A stretch of DNA of 31,814 bases from a miscellaneous Crenarchaeota group-1 archaeon SG8-32-3. Its GTDB lineage: Archaea > Thermoproteota > Bathyarchaeia > Bathyarchaeales > Bathycorpusculaceae. Of the stretch, positions 1-7,756 are shown in pieces. The stretch lies in contig LFWV01000002.1 of the NCBI GenBank assembly GCA_001273335.1, positions 1 to 31,814 of the forward strand. The letters run 5' to 3'. Each line of letters starts with the position of its first letter. Position 1 is the first letter of the stretch. The notes under the pieces were generated by a model. That model did no database searches. It had not been told where the DNA came from and saw only the letters and a list, made by a program, of their open reading frames with translations. The position numbers were made by a program, and so were the translations under genes.

Positions 1-846
1 CAACGCGTCACAAGCCAACTTTGCCCTTTCACGATACTCCTGCTTGACTTTCTCTTTGAGCTCGTTTCTTAATTCCAGCGCCTTTAATGCTGCTTCTTGA
101 ATGAAAACTGGAACGTTGCTAATTGTTATCTGGTTTAGCTTCGCAATTTTTTCAACAAGTCCGGTGTTAGCGATTACGTAGCCAAGCCGCCATCCAGTCA
201 TCGTGAACGTTTTGGAAAAGCCCGTGACCAGTATGTGGTCTCCACCGTATTCTAGAATGCTTTTGGTTTTGACAAAGCTTATATCGGCGTAAACCTCATC
301 GGATAAAATTGTTATTCCCTTATCGTCAGCGATTCTCACTATCCCATCGAGAACTTTCGGGTCTATAACATTGCTGGTGGGATTTTTAGGATTGTTCAGG
401 ATTATCATTCGCGTGTCTTTGTCAATCGAGTTTTCAAGCGTCTCGAGGTCTATTTTCCATTTGGAATCGAGCTCGGTCTTCACAAGCTTGGTTTCAGCAC
501 CCAAAGTCTTTGCTGTCAAAGCATATGCTGTCCAGTAAGGTGTGGGAATCACAACATTTCCGCCATTCTTAAGCAGCAAGTACATGACTGAGAAAACGCC
601 AAATTTCGACCCCGGTGTCATTATCACGTTATCCGTGTAAACCTTGTGGATACTCGCCAGTTTCTCTCGCAGGCTCTTCTCACCATAAGCAGAAGAATAC
701 TTCGTTTTTCCCCTCTTCATCGCATCGTAAGCAGCTTCGATTATCTCGGGAGGAGTCTGCAAGTCAGGGTCACCTATGTTTAACCTAATTACTTTTTTTC
801 CTTCATTTTGCAGTTTCAGAGCTTTCTCGTTTATTTCATAAAGCAT
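1..846 (-). CDS. Class I/II PLP aminotransferase (aspartate/aromatic type), 3' end outside window
   Basis: This is the N-terminal 282 residues of a fold-type I PLP aminotransferase; the reading frame stays open to base 1, so the C-terminal domain lies outside the window. Visible landmarks are NIGDPDLQTPPEI near residue 23, the substrate/PLP loop NNPKNPTSN at 151-159 (the usual NPTG has Ser for Gly), DEVYAD at 183-188, and the PLP lysine K212 inside GFSKTFTMTGWRLGY. It is the last visible gene of the aromatic operon, directly behind chorismate mutase, so a likely job is transamination of prephenate, phenylpyruvate or hydroxyphenylpyruvate; aspartate aminotransferase is the alternative. The ATG at 846 leaves 5 nt after the mutase stop. 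An in-frame TTG at 855 would overlap that stop (TTGA), and a GGAG at about 861-864 could serve either start. Family assignment is firm; substrate is inferred from context only. Confidence 0.88.
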   Translation of the reverse strand, partial: MLYEINEKALKLQNEGKKVIRLNIGDPDLQTPPEIIEAAYDAMKRGKTKYSSAYGEKSLREKLASIHKVYTDNVIMTPGSKFGVFSVMYLLLKNGGNVVIPTPYWTAYALTAKTLGAETKLVKTELDSKWKIDLETLENSIDKDTRMIILNNPKNPTSNVIDPKVLDGIVRIADDKGITILSDEVYADISFVKTKSILEYGGDHILVTGFSKTFTMTGWRLGYVIANTGLVEKIAKLNQITISNVPVFIQEAALKALELRNELKEKVKQEYRERAKLACDAL

Positions 847-851
847 CTTTT

Positions 852-1148
852 TCAATTCTCCACTTCGGTTTCATTTCTGACTTTTTTTGAATCTTGAACA
901 GCACTGCACATGCCAACTATTTGATGGTAAATTGCTTCAACATGAGACGGGTCAAGACCCAAATCTGCAGCTTTTTCCCGAATATGCGCGTAAACGGTGT
1001 TTTCTCTGGGCAAATCCTGAATGGGCAATACATTCTTTTCCTTAACCAAACCTATGGATCTGCATATTTCTGCCCTTTCGCTTAGAGACTGCAAGATCTG
1101 CTCATCCAGTTGGTCGATTCTTTTTCTTAAATGTTTGATTTTCTGCAT
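852..1148 (-). CDS. aroQ: Chorismate mutase, AroQ class, monofunctional
   Basis: A 98-residue all-helical chorismate mutase converting chorismate to prephenate, the branch point to Phe and Tyr. Aligning by eye to the E. coli P-protein mutase domain with a constant offset of 3, every known active-site residue is present: R8 (Arg11), R25 (Arg28), K36 (Lys39), D45 (Asp48), R48 (Arg51), E49 (Glu52) and Q85 (Gln88). There is no fused prephenate dehydratase, dehydrogenase or ACT domain, so it is a stand-alone mutase and prephenate must be processed by enzymes encoded elsewhere. Its ATG abuts the chorismate synthase stop (TGAATG), with a GGAG inside the end of that gene as the likely ribosome site, so the two are translationally coupled. 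Assignment is very secure. Confidence 0.96.
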   Translation of the reverse strand: MQKIKHLRKRIDQLDEQILQSLSERAEICRSIGLVKEKNVLPIQDLPRENTVYAHIREKAADLGLDPSHVEAIYHQIVGMCSAVQDSKKVRNETEVEN

Positions 1149-2261
1149 TCATTTCTGCTCCTTCAACACTTTCGGTATAACACCCGCTCGAATCATGTGA
1201 TCAGCAAGAGTTATTGCCACGGCAGATTCCACAACTGGCACTGCTTTAGGAACCACGCATGGGTCATGTCTTCCACCCACTTTTATCGTGGCGTCCTCCA
1301 TTTTTAACAGGTTAACTGTACGCTGCTCTTTTACGATGGATGAAGTGGGCTTAATTGCCACTCGCACCGTAATCGGCATTCCAGAGGACAAGCCACCTAA
1401 AATCCCGCCAGCATTATTCGTTGAAGTTATAACCTTGCCGTTCCTCATTTGATACACGTCATTATTCTTGGAGCCCTTCAACTCCGCGACCGCGAAGCCT
1501 CCCCCGAACTCAACACCTTTAACAGCGGGAACCAACAACAAAACCTTGGCAATGTCAGCGTCCAATGCGTCAAACAGTGGCTCGCCAATACCTGCTGGAA
1601 CACCCAAAGCGAGACACTCGATTACGCCGCCTAAGCTGTCACCCTGTTGCTTAACGTTGACAATAGCTTCTTCCATTGCTTTAGCACAGGCTGAATCAGG
1701 GCATCTGACAGAGGTTTCGTACCTTCGTTTCCTGATTTCCTCATGGCTGAGAGCCTTATCCACTTTCACTTTGCCTATTGCCTTAGTGTAGGCTAACACG
1801 TCAACATCGAATGTGCTGAGCAGTTTCTTGGCGACGACCCCAGCCATTACCAAGGCTACAGTAACTCTGCCAGAAAATCTTCCCCCACCACGGTAATCAT
1901 TAAAGCCGCCATACTTCACGTGGGCTGGGTAATCCGAGTGGCCTGGTCGCGGTAAATCTTTTGTGGCTTCGTAGTCGCTTGATATCGCTTCCTTATTTGC
2001 GACTATCATAGCGATGGGTGCGCCTGTTGAGAAACCGTTGAAAACCCCAGAAAGAATCTCTACTTTGTCTTTTTCTATTCTTCCAGAAACAATCTTCAGC
2101 TGTGCTGGAATTCTCCTATCAAGTTCCGGCTGCACGTCTTCTTCAGAAAATGGCAGTCCCGCTGGGCATCCGTCGATGATTACCCCTATGTATTTGCCGT
2201 GGCTCTCTCCAAAAGAGAATACCACGAATTCTTTACCTATCGAATTACCCGCCATCAACAT
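1149..2261 (-). CDS. aroC: Chorismate synthase
   Basis: Catalyses the FMN-dependent 1,4-elimination of phosphate from EPSP to give chorismate. The 370 residues match the usual length. Signature stretches are FSFGESHGKYIGVIIDG near the N-terminus, YRGGGRFSGRVTVALVMAG in the middle, GGILGGLSSGMPI, and RHDPCVVPKAVPVVESAVA near the C-terminus. The second signature reads GRFSGR where bacterial enzymes often have GRSSAR; I take this as lineage variation. The coding region overlaps the end of EPSP synthase: an ATG at 2261 gives 17 nt overlap, and a second ATG at 2255 (MAGNSIG) gives 11 nt. The GGAG at about 2265-2268 sits 3 nt from the first ATG and 9 nt from the second, so 2255 may be the true start. 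Reducing partner for FMN is not encoded here. Confidence 0.97.
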   Translation of the reverse strand: MLMAGNSIGKEFVVFSFGESHGKYIGVIIDGCPAGLPFSEEDVQPELDRRIPAQLKIVSGRIEKDKVEILSGVFNGFSTGAPIAMIVANKEAISSDYEATKDLPRPGHSDYPAHVKYGGFNDYRGGGRFSGRVTVALVMAGVVAKKLLSTFDVDVLAYTKAIGKVKVDKALSHEEIRKRRYETSVRCPDSACAKAMEEAIVNVKQQGDSLGGVIECLALGVPAGIGEPLFDALDADIAKVLLLVPAVKGVEFGGGFAVAELKGSKNNDVYQMRNGKVITSTNNAGGILGGLSSGMPITVRVAIKPTSSIVKEQRTVNLLKMEDATIKVGGRHDPCVVPKAVPVVESAVAITLADHMIRAGVIPKVLKEQK

Positions 2262-3537
2262 CTACTCCTAATGAGCGTAAATCATTGAAGAACCTCGGAT
2301 AAGATTTTCGAACACACTCAGCATCTTGAATCTGGGTCTCGCCTTTAGCACCCAACGCGGCAACCGCGCAGGCCATGGCAATCCGGTGGTCATTGTGCGG
2401 GTTAACCACCGCACCGTGTAAAGCGCAGGGACCTTCAACTGTCAAACTGCCTTCGTCCATGGCTATCTGTGCTCCCATCTTTCTGAGTTCAAGGTAAAGC
2501 GACAACAGTCTATCCGACTCCTTGTACCTAAGTCTATATGCATCGTGTATTTTAGAAGTGCCGTTCGCGTAACACGAAAGAACCGTGCAGACGGGAACCA
2601 AGTCAGGAATATCCCGAGCGTCCACGTCAATCGCTTCAAGCAAGCTGCCTTCACCCTTTACCTCAATGCTGTCTGAGTATATTTTACCGTTCGCACCCAT
2701 TCGCTTAAGAATCCCGAGTATAGCCTTGTCCCCCTGTACAGCCTCATAATCAAGATTCTTGATACACACATCCGAACTAGTTACAGCCGCAGCAGCTAAA
2801 AGAAACGCCGCAGACGAAAAATCACCCGGAACCCTGTGGTTAGACGGCGTGTAAGTTTGGTTTGACGGGATATGTAAGCAGTCGAAGTCTTCTGAAATGT
2901 GAGTGGTTATGTCATGCTCAGCGAGAACCGCATTTGTCATTTTAACGTAGCTTCTAGACTCGAGAGGCGTGATTAAAGTTATTTTCGTGTCCGCCTTTGC
3001 CATTGGACAAGCGAACATGAGTCCCGAGATGAACTGAGAGCTTACGTCTCCCCTAATGCGGGTTTTTCCTCCTGCAATGCCGCCGCCTTCAACGACGAGG
3101 GCTGCCCTGCCGTCAATACGTTGATTATACGCCTCAACACCGAGCTGTCTGAGACTTTGAAGCAGAGGCACTATAGGTCTCTGTTCTAAGGATTTTCCAA
3201 GCACAAACACCGACGATTCAGGCGCCAACGCGGCTATAGGCATGGTGAACCGCAAGGTAGCTCCAGAATCGCCGCAGTTTATGGGCTCCTGCGCACCTTT
3301 AACCGGGTTGGCACCTTCAACCATCCAGCAATGTCCGTCAAAAGTTACTTTTGCGCCTAAAGCCTTGACAGCACGCAAGGTGGCTTCAGTGTCATCTGAA
3401 ACCAAAGGACCTGAAACCTTGGAGGTTCCATGTGCGAGCGCTGAGGCGATCAGCATTCTCTGCGTATAAGCCTTAGAAGGGGGCGCATAGATTTCACCCT
3501 CCAGCACTTCAACTTTTCTGATTGTAACGTTGGTCAT
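2245..3537 (-). CDS. aroA: 3-phosphoshikimate 1-carboxyvinyltransferase (EPSP synthase)
   Basis: Transfers the enolpyruvyl group of PEP to shikimate 3-phosphate. At 430 residues it has the full two-domain length. Recognisable motifs are PPSKAYTQRMLIASALA at about 19-35 with the PEP-binding lysine K22 and R27, NCGDSGATLRFT (PEP loop), RGDVSSQFISGL, DIPDLVPV carrying the catalytic Asp, LRYKESDRL, and NDHRIAMACAVAALG near the end. It follows shikimate kinase with a 4-nt ATGA overlap and overlaps chorismate synthase at its 3' end, so expression is operon-coupled. Nothing looks truncated. The GATLRF loop keeps the glycine equivalent to E. coli Gly96 but differs at the neighbouring Thr97 and Pro101 positions; inhibitor sensitivity cannot be read from this. 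Confidence 0.97.
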   Translation of the reverse strand: MTNVTIRKVEVLEGEIYAPPSKAYTQRMLIASALAHGTSKVSGPLVSDDTEATLRAVKALGAKVTFDGHCWMVEGANPVKGAQEPINCGDSGATLRFTMPIAALAPESSVFVLGKSLEQRPIVPLLQSLRQLGVEAYNQRIDGRAALVVEGGGIAGGKTRIRGDVSSQFISGLMFACPMAKADTKITLITPLESRSYVKMTNAVLAEHDITTHISEDFDCLHIPSNQTYTPSNHRVPGDFSSAAFLLAAAAVTSSDVCIKNLDYEAVQGDKAILGILKRMGANGKIYSDSIEVKGEGSLLEAIDVDARDIPDLVPVCTVLSCYANGTSKIHDAYRLRYKESDRLLSLYLELRKMGAQIAMDEGSLTVEGPCALHGAVVNPHNDHRIAMACAVAALGAKGETQIQDAECVRKSYPRFFNDLRSLGVDVDGG

Positions 3538-4409
3538 TGGCTGAGCACCTTGGCTTTATCATGGTTCAAATGTGCTTGCAGAATTTCGCCCTCATGGCTT
3601 TGCAGTGCTGTTCGAACTGAGTCGATTTTCTCGCTGGAAACCACGGCTGTCACGGCGGGACCTTTTCCGCACAGTCCAGCGGCTAAAGCGCCAGCAGCTA
3701 GAGCATCCGAAGCTACTGAAGCGTCATAACCTAAGGCTGACGAGTAGACAACGCCGTTAAGCGACAACGCCGCCCAAAAATTTCCCTTCAATGCTTCCTT
3801 GTAAGCGACCTTAACAAGTGGCTTAACAGTTTTAAGTCTATCAACGTCTGAATCGCCAGTATACGCCTTTCTTGATGGAACAAGAAACAGAACCGCCAAG
3901 CCATCAGGCAACTTGACCCTTTTAATGAGCTCCCTTGCCAAATTATCAGTGACCACTGCACCTCCCAAATAGGAAGCACATGCGTCGTCAAAAGCACCAG
4001 TCACGGTGACTTTGGCGTCGAAAGCCCCAGCCACACCAAGCTTAACCACTTCCAAGTCGTCCAGTGTCTCGCCCAAAGCTGCAACAGATGCTAACGCTAT
4101 GGAGTTTGCCGCGGCGCTACTGCTTTTAAGACCTCTGGCGGTGGGAATGGTGGACCAAGTTTTCACTTCTGCGCCAAAGCGTTCCTCAGCATTGAAATGC
4201 TTGAAAACCCGCGCTACCGTTCTCTCGATTAGGACGGTACTTTCCACTGGGTCTGAAGTTATTTCGCCTGTGATTACGTGAGGTTCATCTGTTAACTTAA
4301 CTTCAGCCTTTGTCCACAAGTCAACTCCAAAAGCCGCGCCTTTACCCAAGGCAATAGCGTTTACAATCGTTGCTGCGCCGTGAGCTACTGCTTCAGCTTT
4401 GCCACTCAC
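3534..4409 (-). CDS. aroK: Shikimate kinase, archaeal GHMP-superfamily type
   Basis: Phosphorylates shikimate at O3 using ATP. It is not the bacterial P-loop AroK but the unrelated archaeal GHMP-family enzyme, shown by the glycine-rich ATP motif IPTARGLKSSSAAANSIALA at residues 88-107, the N-terminal GAATIVNAIALGKGAAFGVDL, and a C-terminal LCGKGPAVTAVV resembling GHMP motif 3. Length (291 residues) is normal for this family. It starts in a 4-nt overlap with the shikimate dehydrogenase stop (ATGA) and ends in a 4-nt overlap with EPSP synthase. This non-orthologous replacement is one of the clearest archaeal markers in the window. A related GHMP kinase such as homoserine kinase is the only alternative, and the operon position argues strongly for shikimate. 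Confidence 0.95.
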   Translation of the reverse strand: MSGKAEAVAHGAATIVNAIALGKGAAFGVDLWTKAEVKLTDEPHVITGEITSDPVESTVLIERTVARVFKHFNAEERFGAEVKTWSTIPTARGLKSSSAAANSIALASVAALGETLDDLEVVKLGVAGAFDAKVTVTGAFDDACASYLGGAVVTDNLARELIKRVKLPDGLAVLFLVPSRKAYTGDSDVDRLKTVKPLVKVAYKEALKGNFWAALSLNGVVYSSALGYDASVASDALAAGALAAGLCGKGPAVTAVVSSEKIDSVRTALQSHEGEILQAHLNHDKAKVLSQ

Positions 4410-5278
4410 TTGCTTTCACCTTTGCTTGAAAGTTTGTTTAGCGCTGCTTTTCTCATGACTTTTATGGGAGCAGACTTGCCAGTCCAGATTTCGAAGGATT
4501 CGGCACCTTGGTAAATCAGCATTTCCACGCCGCTGACCACTTTGGCGCCTGCTGCTTCAGCGTCTTTTGTCAGTTTCGTTTTAACAGGGTTATAGACTAT
4601 GTCCATCACAGACAAATCAGACCTTAACCACTCAGGGGCTACTAGGCTTTGGCTGAGGTTCGGTTTCATACCGACGGAAGTCGCGTTAAGCAGAACATCT
4701 GAATCCCGCAGATTCGTCTTGATGGTGTTTGGGGAGAGAGAGCCGCCCATTACTTTTCGGTTAAACATGTGCCCTAACGTTTCCGCTAACTCTTCTGCCT
4801 TTTCAACTGACCTGTTCAAAATGGCAAGTTCTCCAACTTCGGGGACAAGCACGAACGCAATGGCTTTTGCAGCGCCACCCGCCCCAAGCAATAAAACCTT
4901 TTTCCCAGACAGGTCAACGCCGTTTTCAAGGAGAGCTTTCAAGGCGCCAACTCCATCCGTACTGAAACCTGAAAGCTTGCCACCCCTGTTCAGAATGGTG
5001 TTAGCTGAACCAAGAAAACGAACTGTGAAGTCCACCTCATCTAAACAACCGATTACCGCGCTTTTATGGGGCATAGTTACGTTTAAACCGTGAATTCCTA
5101 AACCGCGTATGCCGCGCATCGCTTTTTCAAGCTCAGCGGCTTTCACGTGAAACGCTAAGAAAACAAAATCAAGCCCAAGATGATTAAACGCGGCGTTATG
5201 GATAGTCGGGCTTAGAGTGTGCCCTATGGGATCCCCTATAACACCGCACACTCGTGTTTTTCCCGAGATATCCATCAC
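4406..5278 (-). CDS. aroE: Shikimate dehydrogenase (NADP+)
   Basis: Reduces 3-dehydroshikimate to shikimate. The N-terminal substrate domain shows GDPIGHTLSPTIHNAAF, the catalytic Lys-Asp pair as K72 in NVTMPHKSA and D108 in GFSTDGVGA, and the SANTI loop. The C-terminal Rossmann domain has GAGGAAKA at 132-139 followed by ILNRSVEKAEEL, where the Asn-Arg pair after the second strand suggests NADP(H) preference. YQGAESFEIWTG closes the substrate site. It has 290 residues, typical of stand-alone AroE; unlike plant and some bacterial versions it is not fused to AroD, although the two genes are adjacent. The start is either GTG (5278) or the next codon ATG (5275), both overlapping the AroD stop in GTGATG. 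Confidence 0.97.
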   Translation of the reverse strand: MMDISGKTRVCGVIGDPIGHTLSPTIHNAAFNHLGLDFVFLAFHVKAAELEKAMRGIRGLGIHGLNVTMPHKSAVIGCLDEVDFTVRFLGSANTILNRGGKLSGFSTDGVGALKALLENGVDLSGKKVLLLGAGGAAKAIAFVLVPEVGELAILNRSVEKAEELAETLGHMFNRKVMGGSLSPNTIKTNLRDSDVLLNATSVGMKPNLSQSLVAPEWLRSDLSVMDIVYNPVKTKLTKDAEAAGAKVVSGVEMLIYQGAESFEIWTGKSAPIKVMRKAALNKLSSKGESK

Positions 5279-5937
5279 TTGTACCCCAAAAGCTCATAAG
5301 ATGCCTTCATTTCTTGAACAGACATCTGCCCAGAGGCTGTTTCACTTCCGCTTTCAAGCGAAGCAAACGTGAAGAAACCGCCGAACAAAGGAGATAAGAG
5401 CCTAGAAACTTTACCGAGTTCACCCATGCAGAAACACACAACCTTCGTCCTGCTGAAGGATGCGGACGTGAAGTTCAGGGTGGTGAGATTGTCTTCCATC
5501 TGCTTTGCGGTTGTCACGATTTTACACACTTCAGCTCCGCTGGAGATTTCCCGTTCAAGAATACTGTTCAATTCTGAAATGCTCAATGAGCCGCCAAACT
5601 TGTGAAAGGACACAATTGGTTTAGCGCCCAACACCTTCAGTTCCTTAACTAAGCCTTCCAGTTGTGGCGTGGATAATTCTGCGTCAACGTATTCGAAGCC
5701 GCTTTTGGCTGCAGCTATAAGCATCTGGTGGTGCTCGTTTTCTTTTCGGGATCCCTTGTCCGTGGCGATTTTTAGCGTTTCACTGTGAGCCGCCAAATCA
5801 GTTAATGCATTGGGATATTCAAGGCGGTCAAGTCGTACCTCTATTAAATCTGCGTGTGTAGCCTCTGCTTTCTCTATTAGCTGAAGTGCTTCCGCCCTGT
5901 TTTTGGGGAGAATAGACACGCAGATTCTAGGGGTCAC
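5275..5937 (-). CDS. aroD: 3-dehydroquinate dehydratase, type I
   Basis: Dehydrates 3-dehydroquinate through a lysine Schiff base. Type I identity rests on EVRLDRLEY at 33-41, the general-base histidine H112 in PIVSFHKFGG, the Schiff-base lysine K139 in EVCKIVTTAK, and the substrate-binding stretch MGELGKVSRLLSPLFGG followed by GSETASGQ. At 220 residues it is the short archaeal form of a TIM barrel usually near 220-250 residues. The start is GTG at 5937 in a GTGA overlap with the upstream stop, supported by a GGTGAT stretch about 6 nt upstream. It lies between DHQ synthase II and AroE, exactly where the pathway order predicts. Confidence 0.96.
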   Translation of the reverse strand: MTPRICVSILPKNRAEALQLIEKAEATHADLIEVRLDRLEYPNALTDLAAHSETLKIATDKGSRKENEHHQMLIAAAKSGFEYVDAELSTPQLEGLVKELKVLGAKPIVSFHKFGGSLSISELNSILEREISSGAEVCKIVTTAKQMEDNLTTLNFTSASFSRTKVVCFCMGELGKVSRLLSPLFGGFFTFASLESGSETASGQMSVQEMKASYELLGYK

Positions 5938-6968
5938 CTTTCTATCACCGTTTCGTCAGGTACTGCTACACCGAAGTGTCTGCCTGCGCTCATGGCTAAG
6001 TGTGCTAAAACTTCGTCGCCAGCTTTCAACTCCGTCACTGGCTTTGACCCTTCAAGGGTTACAAGCCTTATTGTTTCAGCGTTCTGCAGTATTGTCTTTA
6101 TTTTTTTTCCTTTAGCTTCGGCTTCCACGAGAATTAAGGGCCTAAGCTCAATTTTTATCCGCCCAACGCTTGCGGATCGAGTTTTGCCTTTTCTGTCAAC
6201 TATTAGCACTTCGTCGCCAGCTTTCAGCTCTGACAAGTACCGTGTTTTCTGCAGAGACGCCAAAGTGTACATAGAAAGGGAGCCAGCGTTAACCCTGAAA
6301 GGCCGTGCTTGCACGTATGGGTTCTCATGCACCTCCGCCTCTACAAGAAAGAAGCCAGCAGCTTGCACACCAACGAGCATTCCTTCGCCAGGAATCATGA
6401 GGTCACATGTGTCCACGCAAACTCTTGCTCCAGTGCTGATAGGCTTCACAGCGATGACTTTAGCCGGAATCACCACGATCTCGGGAGTTTGGTCCTTGAC
6501 TAAAGCTATGACTTTGTTTAGTTCGTCAACATCTGACGTGTGTAGAAGAACCCCGTCTGTGCCTAGTTCCAGTGTCTCCAGAACCAGTTTGGCTTCTTCA
6601 GCATTTGATACTTCCGCGATTAGCTTGCTTTTGCCGCGGGTTCTCGCAATAAGGTTCTCCAAGGGAATTACGCGCCAGTCAAGGCATTTGATAATTATGT
6701 AATCGGTTGTAAGTTCAGCTGCTTTTTCAGCGGTCTTCTCATCTTCTTTCCCTTTTATGCTTATTTTCAAGGCGACTTTTTTGCCGTTCTGTTTCAACTG
6801 CGTGATTGTTTTCTCGTCGAACCTGCCTATAATAGTCACTTCGTCTTTTCCTGAGCAGTTCCGTGCGCTTATATTCTCAAGTAGAAAATCCGCGTTTTCT
6901 GCGGCGAGTTTTTGCAGTTTACTTTTTTCGGAGGCAGTTGATAATATTGTAACCCAGAGTTCCTTCAA
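5934..6968 (-). CDS. aroB': 3-dehydroquinate synthase II (archaeal AroB')
   Basis: In archaea lacking the DAHP route this NAD-dependent enzyme oxidatively deaminates and cyclises 2-amino-3,7-dideoxy-D-threo-hept-6-ulosonate to 3-dehydroquinate. The 344-residue length and the C-terminal stretches PGEGMLVGVQAAGFFLVEAE, ENPYVQARPFRVNAGSLSMY, RYLSELKAGDEVLIVD and a second KPVTELKAGDEVL typify the family, which is unrelated to bacterial AroB. The start is TTG at 6968, overlapping the previous stop as TTGA, with an AGGTGA ribosome site about 6 nt upstream. Its neighbour upstream is ADH synthase, the enzyme that makes its substrate, so the two assignments support one another. Confidence 0.95.
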   Translation of the reverse strand: MKELWVTILSTASEKSKLQKLAAENADFLLENISARNCSGKDEVTIIGRFDEKTITQLKQNGKKVALKISIKGKEDEKTAEKAAELTTDYIIIKCLDWRVIPLENLIARTRGKSKLIAEVSNAEEAKLVLETLELGTDGVLLHTSDVDELNKVIALVKDQTPEIVVIPAKVIAVKPISTGARVCVDTCDLMIPGEGMLVGVQAAGFFLVEAEVHENPYVQARPFRVNAGSLSMYTLASLQKTRYLSELKAGDEVLIVDRKGKTRSASVGRIKIELRPLILVEAEAKGKKIKTILQNAETIRLVTLEGSKPVTELKAGDEVLAHLAMSAGRHFGVAVPDETVIER

Positions 6969-7756
6969 AGAGATTCACCTAGAATTTTTCTAGCTTGCTC
7001 AACAGAGGCGCCTTTGTGAACTATCGCGGACATCGCTTTAACCATCAAAGTGGGGTTTGCGTGTTGGAACACGTTTCGTCCGATGGAGAGGCCAGAGCCG
7101 CCAGCTTTTATGGACTCGTGTACTGTCTCGAGGATTTCTTGGTCAGTTTTGCATTTTGGTCCGCCTGCGATTATGACTGGCACGGGACAGCCTTCCACTA
7201 CGGTCTTGAAAGACTCAGTATCGCCTGTGTAGTTTGTTTTGATTATGTCTGCGCCGAGTTCTGCGCCTAGTCTGGCTGCATGTGCCACTACGTCGACATC
7301 GTGTTCACTTTTTATCTTTGGTCCTCGTGGGTACATCATCGCTAGCAGTGGCATGCCGTGAACATCGCATTTATCTGCGATGCGGCCTAGTTTTTCGAGC
7401 ATTTTGTCTTCTTCTGGTGCGCCTACGTTTATGTGGACTGAGACTGCATCTGCTCCTATGCGGATTGCTTCTTGCACGGTGCATACTTGGACTTTGTTGT
7501 TTGCGTTAGGAGTCAAGGTTGAGATGGCTGATAGGTGCACGATTAAGCCTGCGTTGTCCATTTCCACTCGTTTGGCTATGCCTTTGTTCAGCACTACTGC
7601 GTCAACACCGCCTTTCAGTAATTGGTCAACTATGTTTTGCATGTTGGTTATGCCTTTGATGGGGCCCATGCTCACGCCGTGGTCCATGGGCACTATTACG
7701 GTTCGGTTGTCTTTTTGCAGGATTCTTTTTAGTCGCCGTTTCTTACCTTGGTTCAT
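6965..7756 (-). CDS. aroA': 2-amino-3,7-dideoxy-D-threo-hept-6-ulosonate (ADH) synthase, archaeal AroA'
   Basis: A class I aldolase-like enzyme of 263 residues that, in characterised methanogens, joins a 6-deoxy-5-ketofructose 1-phosphate unit to L-aspartate 4-semialdehyde, replacing DAHP synthase. Visible landmarks are VIVPMDHGVSMGPIKG at the N-terminus, GADAVSVHINVGA, LLAMMYPRGPKI, the Schiff-base lysine region GADIIKTNYTGD, PVIIAGGPK, and GGSGLSIGRNVFQH near the end. The FbaB/LsrF aldolases are the nearest alternative, but the direct coupling to DHQ synthase II (TTGA overlap) and to aspartate kinase (ATGA overlap) points to the aromatic pathway. The substrate aspartate semialdehyde links this gene to the kinase immediately upstream. 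Confidence 0.94.
   Translation of the reverse strand: MNQGKKRRLKRILQKDNRTVIVPMDHGVSMGPIKGITNMQNIVDQLLKGGVDAVVLNKGIAKRVEMDNAGLIVHLSAISTLTPNANNKVQVCTVQEAIRIGADAVSVHINVGAPEEDKMLEKLGRIADKCDVHGMPLLAMMYPRGPKIKSEHDVDVVAHAARLGAELGADIIKTNYTGDTESFKTVVEGCPVPVIIAGGPKCKTDQEILETVHESIKAGGSGLSIGRNVFQHANPTLMVKAMSAIVHKGASVEQARKILGESL

Noticed and set aside
1149..2261. Chorismate synthase second signature GRFSGR as a damaged active site
   Set aside because: All other signatures are intact, and the variation looks like a lineage difference rather than loss of function.
4599..5093. Plus-strand ORF of 164 codons opposite shikimate dehydrogenase
   Set aside because: Antisense to conserved catalytic motifs of aroE, with no ribosome site or family resemblance.
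5992..6702. Long plus-strand ORF of 236 codons opposite DHQ synthase II
   Set aside because: It is the antisense shadow of a securely identified gene and is rich in Ser/Thr/Pro as shadows of this codon use are.
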